Shown here one piece after another: positions 1 through 9,964 of a DNA stretch of 64,000 nt (its first letter is position 1; every line of letters begins with the position of its first letter). The notes under the pieces are model-generated. The model ran no database searches. It saw only the letters and a program-made list of their open reading frames with translations, and was not told where the DNA came from. Where the stretch lies: assembly GCA_018881555.1 (NCBI GenBank), contig JACAXG010000081.1, positions 850,399 through 914,398 of the forward strand, given 5' to 3'. The translations under genes and the position numbers were made by a program. The stretch comes from Amblyornis subalaris (taxonomy: Eukaryota > Chordata > Aves > Passeriformes > Ptilonorhynchidae).

Positions 1-1449
1 CTGCCTCTGACAGAGATTGACTTAAAAAGAGACAAAACCCCGTCCCAGCCCGACCAGCAGCCGGCCTTTTGCTGGCCTAAATCTAAACCATACTTCTTTT
101 TTTTTTCCCCCTAAGAGACTCCTTGAAGGGCTCTGGGATGCTGTGAGTAATATTTTCGGGGTGTTTACACGACAGCATGGTTTCTGTCTCCCAAAAAAAA
201 AAAAAAAAAAAGGACTCCGAGGGTGGTTTTTGTTGTTGTTGTTCTGCACTCATGAGTCACTTCCAGAGGGGAGCAGGAGCTGACGCCTGTTTTTTGAAAA
301 GGCTCAGAGGTCTGAGTGTGGTTCCTCACCCTGCATGTCCTGCCCACACCCACCCCAGCGAGGCTCAGTGTCCCAGGGGGCTCAGCACCCACTGCCCCCC
401 ACGGCCCTGCTCTCCTGACTGCTCCAACACCATCAATCAGGACCACTGACTCAAAACTGAGATTACTNCCTGAGAGGTAGGAGGGTGCCTCTGTCAGCAC
501 ACGCAGACCGGGCACACAGCCTCGGACCTGGCTCTCTTCCTGCTGGGAAGCCTCACATCCCCACTCCAGGCAGGTGTCCCCAGCATGGCCACAGTCACCT
601 GGCCCTGCGTGGGGTCACTGGCAAGCTGTGCCCGGGCTGTGGCAGCAATCCTGCTCCTTCCCACTCAGAGCCCATCCTCCTGGCTCCTGGGCTGGGAGCC
701 GGGCATGGAGCCACCCCCACGGCTCTGGAAAAGCAGGTTTTCCCTGCACCCCTGGGAAGCAGCGAGGTGGAGAGGGGAAGATGAAGCCTTTTCCTCTGTG
801 GGATTTCTCCAGAAGCAAGGAAAACTGCCTGGCTCTTTGGGACATGCACAGGGAAGGCAACAACCCAGTGTCCCCAGGACAAGTGCCAGGCGGCGCCTGT
901 CCCGAACCCCACCCAGGGACGGGGGTGCAGCACCAGCTCTGGGTGCAGCAGTGCTGAGGGTGGGGTGGGGAGCAAGGCTGTAGGACCCTGAGTCCCCCAC
1001 CAGGGCCCTGGCACCCCCCTGGGGACACCCAAGGCTCCCAGTGTCACCACTCATCCTGTCCCCACTTGCCGGTGCCAGCGGCACATCTGGGATTTCGAGG
1101 ACTCCAGGTTAAATCTGGAGNCGCTCTATGCTTTTTGAGGAAGGGGGCCAGGCTCTGCAGGAGGGGCTGGCCAAGCTGCTGCTCCCCAAATGCCTGAGGG
1201 GACCCCAGGAGCTGCCTGAGCAGAGGGCACTGGCTGATTCCACAGGGTGGCCATGCCATGGGCTCAGGGCAGGACACTGCCCTGCAGCCAATATATTCTG
1301 GTCCCCAGCCGGTGCCAGGAGGTTGCAGGGGGCATCTCACCTGCCCCAGGGTGAGGGCTGGGGGATGGCACGGCTGGCAGGGTGAGCCAGAGCCACGGCT
1401 GACNGACCTTCCTCCCTCCCGCTCCTCCTCACCGCTGCTGGGACAGACG
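1..1449. other. HMGA1 5' flank / 5' UTR-intron sequence, no coding exon seen
   Basis: No homologous coding exon was recognised in this stretch. It holds an A-run at about 193-211 and perfect AP-1 heptamers at 253-259 (TGAGTCA) and 447-453 (TGACTCA). A pyrimidine-rich tract before 1446 ends in CAG just ahead of the HMGA1 start codon, so at least the last part is probably an intron preceding the first coding exon. The noncoding first exon(s) and promoter of HMGA1 may lie here or upstream of the window; I cannot place them. Confidence 0.5.
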
Positions 1450-3981
1450 ATGAGCGAATCCAGCGCCAAATCCAGCCAGCCCCTGGCCTCCAAGGGGGAG
1501 AAAGACGTTTCGGAGAAGAGGGGCCGAGGGCGGCCCAGGAAGAAGCCACAGGTACGTGGGGTCCCCTGTGAGGAAGGGGAGGCTGGGTATCCCCAGGGTA
1601 CGGGGCAGCAGGAAACCCCCACACCTACACTCCTGGGCAGGGCTGGGGACACCCCCAGTGCCGCCCTGTTAGCCCTCTTTGGGCAGCACCTCCCACAGCA
1701 GCAAAACCCTCCCGGGGGGCTCTAGAGCCCCCCAGCTCTGCAGCACCCCAGAGCTCCTCCTGGGCCCGGGCTGGGGGCTCCCCTGCCCCTCCCCAGGCCC
1801 TGCTGAACCTGCCTTTGCAGACGGGCTAATTAAAGCCCCATTAGCAAAAGCAGCTCAGAGAGATAAGATGCTGCTGGAGCCTTTATAGTACCAAACCCCC
1901 CTCAGCCCCCCCGAGGCAGGTGGGGTTTGTGCACATCGTTTTCCTGCAGAAAAGGTGATTTGCGGGTTCCCTGAGGCTTCCTTGGCTGCAGCAGCAGCAG
2001 TGAGCAGGGTTTGGGCTGAGGGGCCACGGGACCCGTCCAGCTGAGCCAAGTGGGTGATGCTGGGGGTGGAAAAGGTCACGTATGCCTGGCTGAAGGACAC
2101 ACAGGAGCCTGTGCCTGGCGCCTGATCTCCAATCCCAGTGTGACCAGTAGCACATGCAAGAGCATCTCTGCCCTGGCAGGGTCTGCTGGGGAGAACAGGA
2201 CTCCCAGGCTGGAGCATCCCAGCGTGCACTGGAAGCCACTCTGGGCACACAACCCTTCTCTGCTCTCCCTCCAGCAGGAGCCCAGNGAGGCCCCGACCCC
2301 CAAGAGACCCCGTGGACGGCCGAAGGGCAGTAAAAACAAGGCCACCCCAAAGGGCAGGGTAGGTACCTGGGGATGGGGCTGCTCCAGCTGGGTGCTGGGA
2401 CTACAAGTCCGGTTTGAGCTCAATTATGGACAATTGAGGGCAGATCTGATGCAGGGGGCGGGGGTGGGAGCCGGGGACCGTGTGTGTCAGCACAGGACAC
2501 CCTCGATAGACCTGTGTGCAAAACACGCGACTCACATCCTGTACCCACCTCGTGAGTCACGGGGCATCCCGGGGCCGGGGGGGTCAGGGGGCTGGTGGCA
2601 CCATCCCAGGAGATGCCACTGGGGTGATGAATCCGGCAGTCACGGGTGGGAGGAAGGGGAACACCGCCCACCCCCGCCGGCATCCTGGGGACAGCCTGAC
2701 CAAAATGCCTTTTGTTGTCGTTGTTGTTGCTCAGAAAGCTGCAGTCACACCAGGGAGGAAACCTCGAGGGCGACCCAAAAAATCGGTGAGCGGCCTTTTC
2801 CCTTCCCCCTCCACCCTGGCAGGGTGCTGGGCACTTCAGAGGCACAGCTCTCCCCCAGATAACCCCACGAGTGTGGTGTGGATGCTGCTGGGCTGGAGGA
2901 GCACAGAGCAGGGAGCGAGTAGGACACGGCTTGGCACAGGGTGGGCTCCGAACACCCCGGGGCTGGGGGTCTGAGCAGTCCTGGCCCCCCAACCTCCCCA
3001 TGGGCCCAAGAGCTGGGCGGCTGGTCCTGCCCTGGGGACAATCTGGCACACGCCTGCCCGGGTCCCTGCCCGGCATTCCCGCAGCCTGCGGGCGCAGCCA
3101 CCCCCTTCCTTCCTTGAGCTTTCCCTCCTCCATTCCACTTTCCCCCTCGATATTCNCAGCTCAGATGGGTGCCGGGCACCTATGAGCACCACCCGGATGG
3201 TTTCATTTCCCTTCCCTGCCAGCCCCAGGTTTTGCTCCTTTTCCCACTGAAATTCCTTGCGGAGCACGAGGGGTTGAGACCAGCCAGGGCTGCAAACCCG
3301 GGATTGCATCCTGGGCTCTCCTGTGCCGGCGTCACAGTGCCAGGGGCTGTTCGGGGACCCCAGGGCGGGCAGCCAGTGCGGGGAGAGGGGGATGGGAGGA
3401 GCCTGTCCCGTGCCAGCGGGGCCGTGCCGGGGACACGATGTCCCGCTCTGGCAGGCGCGGTGGCGTTTTTGTGAATGGAGCGGGAGGAAGCGGGGGCCGG
3501 CGTGACTCAGGCTCACTCAGCCCTGAGTCACCGCCGCGTGCGGGGTCACGGCCGCCCACCCCGGCGTGGGGGCTGGACAGGGACACCCGGGGTGGACACG
3601 GACACGCGGTCCTGCCACCACCCCCCAGCGGCCACTGGGGACCCGGCCGTGGAGCTGGGGATGGCGGTCCCACGCTCGCAAATGGGATGCGCCCAGGGCG
3701 TGTGGTCCCCCCTCCTCACTGTGAGCCCATCCCGGGGGCTTCTCACCTGGGATTTAATCTGGACCCTGGAGTCAGGGCCCGTCCTTAAATCCAGGAGGGT
3801 GCTGGTGCCTCAGTTTCCCTCGTTGCACAAGGCGTGTGACGTGCCTGGTCAGCTCTTTGTCCAGGAACACCGGGGTGGGGCTGCACCCCCTGCCACCCGC
3901 CGGCCACGCTCCTTTGCCTTGCAGCAGCAGGACGAGGAGGAGGTGAACATTTCCCAGGAGTCATCCGAGGAGGAGCAGTGA
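1450..3981 (+). CDS. HMGA1: High mobility group AT-hook protein 1 (HMGA1), 4 coding exons
   Basis: HMGA1 is a nuclear architectural protein that binds the minor groove of AT-rich DNA and helps assemble enhanceosomes. Coding exons: 1450-1551, 2275-2358, 2735-2785 and 3925-3981, with GT donors and AG acceptors and every junction in phase 0. They give 97 residues. Three AT-hooks are visible: RGRGRPRKK (residues 24-32, exon 1), KRPRGRPKG (exon 2) and GRKPRGRPKK (exon 3). The acidic tail ending in ISQESSEEEQ is in exon 4. The start is the ATG at 1450, three bases after an AG acceptor, and the MSESS N-terminus matches the family. Length fits the short HMGA1b-type isoform (96 aa in human); I see no counterpart of the 11-residue HMGA1a insert. 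Acceptors of exons 2 and 4 are tandem NAG repeats, so isoforms shorter by 1-3 Gln are possible. One N (2286) is the third base of a probable Ser codon. Confidence 0.96.
3503..3530. promoter_or_regulatory. Paired AP-1 consensus sites in HMGA1 intron 3
   Basis: TGACTCA at 3503-3509 and TGAGTCA at 3524-3530 are perfect AP-1 heptamers 14 bp apart in a GC-rich intronic stretch. A further site lies at 2553-2559 and two more upstream of the gene. HMGA1 is known to respond to AP-1/phorbol ester in mammals; binding here is inferred only from sequence. Confidence 0.4.
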
Positions 3982-3998
3982 CACCTCCCGAACCGGCG

Positions 3999-4006
3999 CT
4001 ACCTCA
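3999..4006 (+). promoter_or_regulatory. let-7 8-mer seed match (CTACCTCA) in HMGA1 3' UTR
   Basis: CTACCTCA is the exact complement of let-7 positions 2-8 plus the preferred A opposite position 1. It starts 18 nt after the stop codon. Sites within about 15 nt of a stop are usually weak because of ribosome shadowing; this one is just outside that zone. HMGA genes are established let-7 targets. Confidence 0.6.
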
Positions 4007-4630
4007 TCGCCCGACGGCCCNGCGGCGGCCGGGGGAGAGGGACGGGGAGAGACCCACCGTGCCGCCCTGGCTTCTTCCTCCTCCTCCTCCCTCCTCCGCT
4101 CCCTCCTCACCCTCAGACAACGGCAGCACTGGAAAATGGCCCAACCCGGGCGGCCCCCGCAGCCCCCGCCCGGGGCGGGCACCTGCCCCAGCTCCCCCTC
4201 CCCAGCCCTGGGGTTCGGGGCAGCCCCACTGGAAAAGGGGGGTCGTGGCAGAGAGCCGGGGCTGGGACCCCCCACCTTCGCCGCCCCCCCATGCAGTGAT
4301 CTCGCCCCGCCCAAGTGGGTGCTGGCTGCCCCCCNCAGCACTGGGCTCTCTGGGGAGCTCTGCAGGGAAGAGACAGGGGGGCAGCGAAGGTGAGACCCCC
4401 CCAAATGCATTAGACCTTCGCTCTGGCCTGCTGCTACCCTGGGCACCCCCCGCACCCCCCCAGTCCTGGGTGACTGCACTGTGTGCGGGAGCAGCTCCCG
4501 CGGTGCTGCCGGGGCCCGGTGCCCGTCCCCAGGTGTGCCCGAGCGGGGCCGGCTCGGGGCAGCCCTTTCCTCATAGGTTCTGGTATATATATATATTTTT
4601 TTTTAGTACTTTTTTTCCTTTCATTCACAA

Positions 4631-4637
4631 CTACCTC
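4631..4637 (+). promoter_or_regulatory. let-7 7-mer seed match (CTACCTC) in HMGA1 3' UTR
   Basis: This is a perfect match to the let-7 seed (positions 2-8) in the AU-rich distal half of the UTR. Such local context is generally favourable for targeting. The base opposite position 1 is T, so it is a 7mer-m8 rather than an 8-mer. Confidence 0.55.
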
Positions 4638-5030
4638 TGGATATTTAAGTTCCACTCTCTGAACTCACAGACGTGCTGCTGCACTGCCGGGGCACCGTGG
4701 GCTCGGTGGTTCCTGTTTTTCGGGGTGTTGCTGGGGGCCGTGGGGTATTTTTTTTTCCCTCCCCTTTTTTTGGGCTTCGTTTTTCTTTCTTTTTTTTTTT
4801 GTTATTTTGAGGTCTAGTTTGCTCTGCTGCTTCAAGGGATCGAGGCTGGCAGGGCAGTGGGGTGGGGGGACCACGGGACGCTCCCCCCACCCCTCTGCCC
4901 AGGCACGACGGCTGCAGCGGGACCGGAGGTCGGTGCCGGGCGGCCCCGGCTGGAGAGAATCGGGGTTTGGTTTGGGTTTTTTTTTGGTTCACTGTTAACG
5001 ACCTTTTGGGTTCCTATTTGCAGTTACTTG

Positions 5031-5036
5031 AATAAA
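5031..5036 (+). terminator. HMGA1 poly(A) signal AATAAA
   Basis: This is a canonical AATAAA in the sequence TTGAATAAAACATTTTATGG, followed by a GTTT-containing stretch. It is the only canonical plus-strand signal I saw after the HMGA1 stop, and its position gives a 3' UTR of plausible length. Confidence 0.85.
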
Positions 5037-5272
5037 ACATTTTATGGACGTTTGACGCCTCTGTCCCGGGCCCCGGCTGGGTGGGGCAGGTGTGGCTGCT
5101 CCCAGGGCACCTCCTCCACAGGGACATTCGTGCTGGTGGCAGCCACCAGCCATCCACGGGGATGAGCTGCCGATGGAAACACAAACAGGCAAAGCCCCGC
5201 TGCCCCCCAAACTCCCGTNAGAGGCCGGGAACCCCCAGCCCCACACAGAGCCTCAAGACCAAGGCAGACACC

Positions 5273-5278
5273 TTTATT
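5273..5278 (-). terminator. SMIM29 poly(A) signal (AATAAA on minus strand)
   Basis: TTTATT on the plus strand reads AATAAA on the minus strand, about 310 bases past the SMIM29 stop. Cleavage near 5255 would put the SMIM29 3' end about 200 bp from that of HMGA1, in tail-to-tail arrangement. An A-run at 5389-5401 within the 3' UTR reads as poly-U in the transcript. Confidence 0.75.
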
Positions 5279-5589
5279 TACCCCATCTCCCCCCGGGCAC
5301 CCCGTACTCGCAGAGCCTGCTGCTCCCTGTCAGTCTGCCAGTCTCTCCCCCTGGAGCCTTCCAAGGGGCTGCTAGAGCAGTTCAAGCAAAAAAAAAAAAA
5401 AGGCAAAACCAGGCACTGAGGTGGGAGATGTCCCGTCCTGGTCCGTGCTCAGGGGTGGGATCCTGGGGGCTGTGGCATCGTGGCACCACCGTGGGCACAT
5501 CCTGCCTGTTCTGGGGGATGGTGCCGGTGCTGACGCCGCCCTCCCTTCCCTCCCGCGGGCAGGATCCGGTCCCGGCCCTCCAGGCAGCA

Positions 5590-6625
<1,036 letters not shown>

Positions 6626-6689
6626 AGCATCCCCTGGAGGGGTCACCCTACACCCCGCACCCCGCACCCCCCCACTGCAGAGCTGAGGC

Positions 6690-7080
6690 CGAGGGGGGCT
6701 CCGCCTTCACCAGCGGAAGGACCGGCGGGACCCTCGCAGCGGGCTCTGCCCCGCACCACCCCGAACCCACTCGGGACACCCCCGGCCCCTCGATCCCCAC
6801 CCCGATTTACCCCCCTTCCCCCTCGTCCTGTTCGGGATCCCCCGGGCACCCCCCCTCCCCCCACTCCGGGGATCCCCGCGCGTGCCCCGCCCCGCCCCGC
6901 CCACCTGCGCGCGCCGCCCGCACCCGGAACCCGCGCGGCGCGTGACGGGCGCGGGGCGGGGCCGAGCGCGCGCCGGGGGCGGGGCAGAGGGCGGGCCTTG
7001 GGGCGGGGCGGCGGGGGTCGGCGCGCGGCCGGCAGGGGGCAGCAAAGACCGGCCGGGGCGGGGCGGGAAAACGCGTGAGG
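6690..7080 (-). promoter_or_regulatory. CpG island, likely SMIM29 promoter and noncoding exon 1
   Basis: The stretch is dense in CpG with several GGGGCGGGG (Sp1-type) boxes around 6955-7070 and no TATA box. On the minus strand a good splice donor (GCGCGCAG then GTGGGCGG) lies with the exon ending at 6905, so a noncoding first exon of SMIM29 between roughly 6905 and 7000 is plausible. No transcript evidence is available, so exon and start site are inferred. Confidence 0.5.
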
Positions 7081-7320
7081 GGAGGAAAGGGAAAAGGGCA
7101 GAGAAACGCAGAGAAAAGGGAAAAATGGGAAACGGGGAGAGGGAGGAAGGGAAAAAAACGGGGAAAAAAAACGGGAAAAAGGAAGACAAGGCCCCGGGTG
7201 GGTACAGGGAAAGGCGAGCGGAGGGGTGGGCAGGCAGATGGAGGGAGGGATGGGAGAGTTGCACGCCTGGCCAGGTGAGTGCACAGCTGGGGGTGTGGGC
7301 GGTAGGAGAGACAGAGGGAG

Positions 7321-7530
7321 GGATGGGTGGATGGAGGGATGGAGGGATGGATGGATGGATGGATGGATGGATGGACATGAAGGGTGGATAGGTGCATCCC
7401 TGCACCATTAACTGGGTGAACGGATGGATGGAGGAAGAGAAAGGGACAGATGGTCCGAAGGAGCAATGGATGAACAGGGGGATGGACAGGGATGGACGCA
7501 GACAGGAATGGATGGATGGNCAGAGGGATG
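7321..7530. repeat. (GGAT)n microsatellite, decaying downstream
   Basis: The nearly perfect core at about 7321-7375 is tandem GGAT/GGAG. Imperfect GGATGGA runs continue to about 7530. It is purine-rich on the plus strand and preceded by a longer G/A-rich stretch (7060-7220). Confidence 0.85.
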
Positions 7531-9735
7531 GAGATGTAGGCATGGGGTGAGACAACTGATGCGTGGGACTGGGTCCAGCCAGGTCCTAGGGAGTGCCAGG
7601 AACATGGGCAGGGTCACCCCCATTGGAGACTGCTGTGGGTCCCTGGCCAGGGGCTCTTTCTGTGGTGGACCTCCCCCAGGCTGGAGCTGCAGGGACCCCG
7701 GGAGGGCGGGCAGGGGCTGTGACGGTGCCGGCGGTGTCACCCACGGCGGTGGCAGGGCCCCAGCCCTGATCCCGGCCGCGGGGCTAATCCGCTTTGCCTG
7801 CGGGGACCAGATGGTCCTGCTAAGTGGGTCAGGCGGGAGCGGGGGACACCGGGGAGCACCAGGCCCCGCTGCACTTCCCAACAGCTGCAAAGAATGATCC
7901 TCAAGTGGAATGAGGTGAAAGAGGAGCCTGGACACAGGGGAGTTGGGGAGACACGGCCACCAGTGCCCGGACTGGCAGCAGGACAGGGCTCAGTGCCACT
8001 GCGGAGCATCCGAAGCCTCCTGAGCAGCTCCTGGTCTGCATCCCCTGAGATGAACTTGCCCTTGGCAAAGGCCGGTGAGAGACCAAGCAGCCACACAGCT
8101 GAGGTCCGGCCGGAACTCTGCCTGTATCTCTGCCTGTATCTCTGCCTGCACCCTGCCCATACCCTGCCTAAAACGCTGCCTGTACCCCTGCCTGTACCAC
8201 TGCCCATACCCTGCCTAAAACACTGCCTGTACCACTGCCTGCACTGCTGTCCTCACCCCCTCCCCAGCCCAGCACAGGGCACCAGATGTCCTGAGAGCAG
8301 CCGACACTTGCTGTTCCCAGTGTTCCATCGTCCCCGAGGGTCCCACTGGCCCCACCAGCCCCCGCTNACCCTACTCTCCCCAGCAGTGGCACTGCTCTCA
8401 TTGTGTTGACTCCCNCTGCCCCACAGACCCTTCCCAAACCAGCCCCAGCCCCAGCCCCCCCAGCCTCCCTGTTCACCACTGCAATGGGGGAATCACAGAG
8501 CGGGACAGGACCCCCAGGTCCTCCCAGCTCAGCATTGGCACCCTGTGGGCCTTCCATGCTGCCACCATCCACCNCTACCCATCCCCTCCCAGTCCAGCGC
8601 TGCTGTGCCACGGCTAGAAATAAATCCATCAATTTCTAGGAAAGCTCCTTGGAGAGCAGGAGCGAGTGGGAGCACATGGCCAGGGGAGCATGCACGGTCC
8701 AGGGGAAGCAGCATCCTTGGGAGCAGACCAGGTGGGCACCAAGCCCCTCCACGTGGCCAGAGGCAGCCCTGGACACCTGCAACATCCCCAGATCCCACAT
8801 GGACATTTTCTTCCCGTCCGCTGCTGCCCAGAGCATCCAGATGGGGGAAAAAGAGGAGTTGAGGCTGGGGCAGCACAAGGGCTGCTCATCCCTGGAGAAA
8901 TCTCCCGCTTGCTCACCCTGNAGTGGAAAAGGGTTTTGGGGGGCTGAGGGCAGCATCGCCACCCATCCTGGGGATGAGGCATCTTTGTGGCTGGGGTGGA
9001 NGCAGGGTCGGCCAAGGGGGCAAAGTTTCAGCCGGTGAAGAGAGCTGGAACAGCAACACCAGGTATTTCTGCCCCAAAATACCTGCTCTGTCTGTGAGAC
9101 ATCAGCCCCCTCCCCTGCGCTGCTCGGCCCCCAGCACATAATTGGGGACAGCTTTGCTGAGCCGCTAAGCTCCCGTTTAAGCAGCTGAGCGCAAGTGGCN
9201 GGATTTCCAGCCAGCGCATCCCTCCGGCTGCTCACCCGGCCAGAAATGCCGGGGTGGGGGGCCGGGTGCCGCCGTCCCCGCGGGGGCACAGCCGCCCCGG
9301 CTCTGCCTCGGCGCTCGCCCGCTCAGGCATTAACGCCGCCGTCAGCACGGATTAATTCTGCCCTGGGCTCCGCGCCGCAGCTGCAACACGAGGCCGGCNA
9401 GCACCAGCCCCGGTGTTTTCTGCAGGAGGAGCCTGGTCACATCCAGATCCCAAAGGGAATTTGCNCAGGCTGGGTAAGAGGTGGGTCTCCACACTAGGAC
9501 GTGTCTGCGGGAGCTCACCTTTCTGCCGTGTGCACCCTGGCCGGGCTGGCAGCACCATCGGCACCACGCGCTGCCAGAGCTGCCAGCAGGTGCTGGTGCT
9601 CTCGGTGCNGGCTCCATCCAGCCTGTTCCGCAGCAAGGGGCTATTCCCACGGGAAGAGCTCTCAGGAAGGATTTTGTGAAAGAGGCGGGAGCAGATTCAG
9701 AGGCTCCACAAGGCTCTCTCCTTAAAATGCCCCAT
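7531..9735. other. Intergenic region between SMIM29 promoter and NUDT3 3' end
   Basis: No coding exon recognised. A short minisatellite lies at 8118-8253. A lone plus-strand AATAAA near 8619 has no gene attached that I can see. Many of the open frames here are explained by GC-rich composition. Confidence 0.5.
8118..8253. repeat. CTGCCTGTA(C/T) minisatellite with ~52-bp higher-order period
   Basis: Short units of the type CTGCCTGTATCT and CTGCCTGTACCC alternate with CTGCCCATACC and CTGCCTAAAAC. A composite block of about 52 bp is repeated twice (the ATACCCTGCCTAAAAC word recurs). Confidence 0.75.
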
Positions 9736-9958
9736 TTTATTGCAGGGTGCCCTCCCCATCAGCGAGCCCATTTCAACACCAGGCTGTTGGTGACATCCCT
9801 GCAGTTCCTCTTCCAGGCTGTGACTGTCCCAGGCCACTGCAGGGAGGGTTTTCTCCTTGGGGGACATTATTGCCTGATCTCCGAGTTCACGGATGCGGGG
9901 AACAGCACCGGGATGAAGAGACCAGGCAGGAGGCAGAGCCGTGTGAAATACTGGCGTG

Positions 9959-9964
9959 TTTATT
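9959..9964 (-). terminator. Candidate distal NUDT3 poly(A) signal
   Basis: TTTATT on the plus strand reads AATAAA on the minus strand. A second one is at 9736-9741. Closer minus-strand AATAAA words occur at 15323-15328, 15108-15113 and 14409-14414, so alternative polyadenylation is possible. Which is used cannot be told from sequence alone. Confidence 0.4.

Larger units (their letters stand above)
3982..5055 (+). other. HMGA1 3' UTR
   Basis: This is the sequence between the HMGA1 stop codon and its poly(A) signal, about 1.07 kb. The first half is very GC-rich; the second half is T-rich, with several T runs and an AT stretch near 4585. It contains an 8-mer let-7 seed match at 3999-4006 and a 7-mer at 4631-4637. 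The exact cleavage site is inferred to be 10-25 bases past the AATAAA at 5031. Confidence 0.75.

Noticed and set aside
6707..7555. 282-codon minus-strand frame rich in Ser/His/Pro
   Set aside because: It is the translation of the GGAT microsatellite and adjoining G/A-rich and CpG-island sequence; no family resemblance.
8603..8640. Plus-strand AATAAA near 8619 as the end of an unknown gene
   Set aside because: No upstream exon with homology or coherent splice sites was found; a lone hexamer is expected by chance at this frequency.
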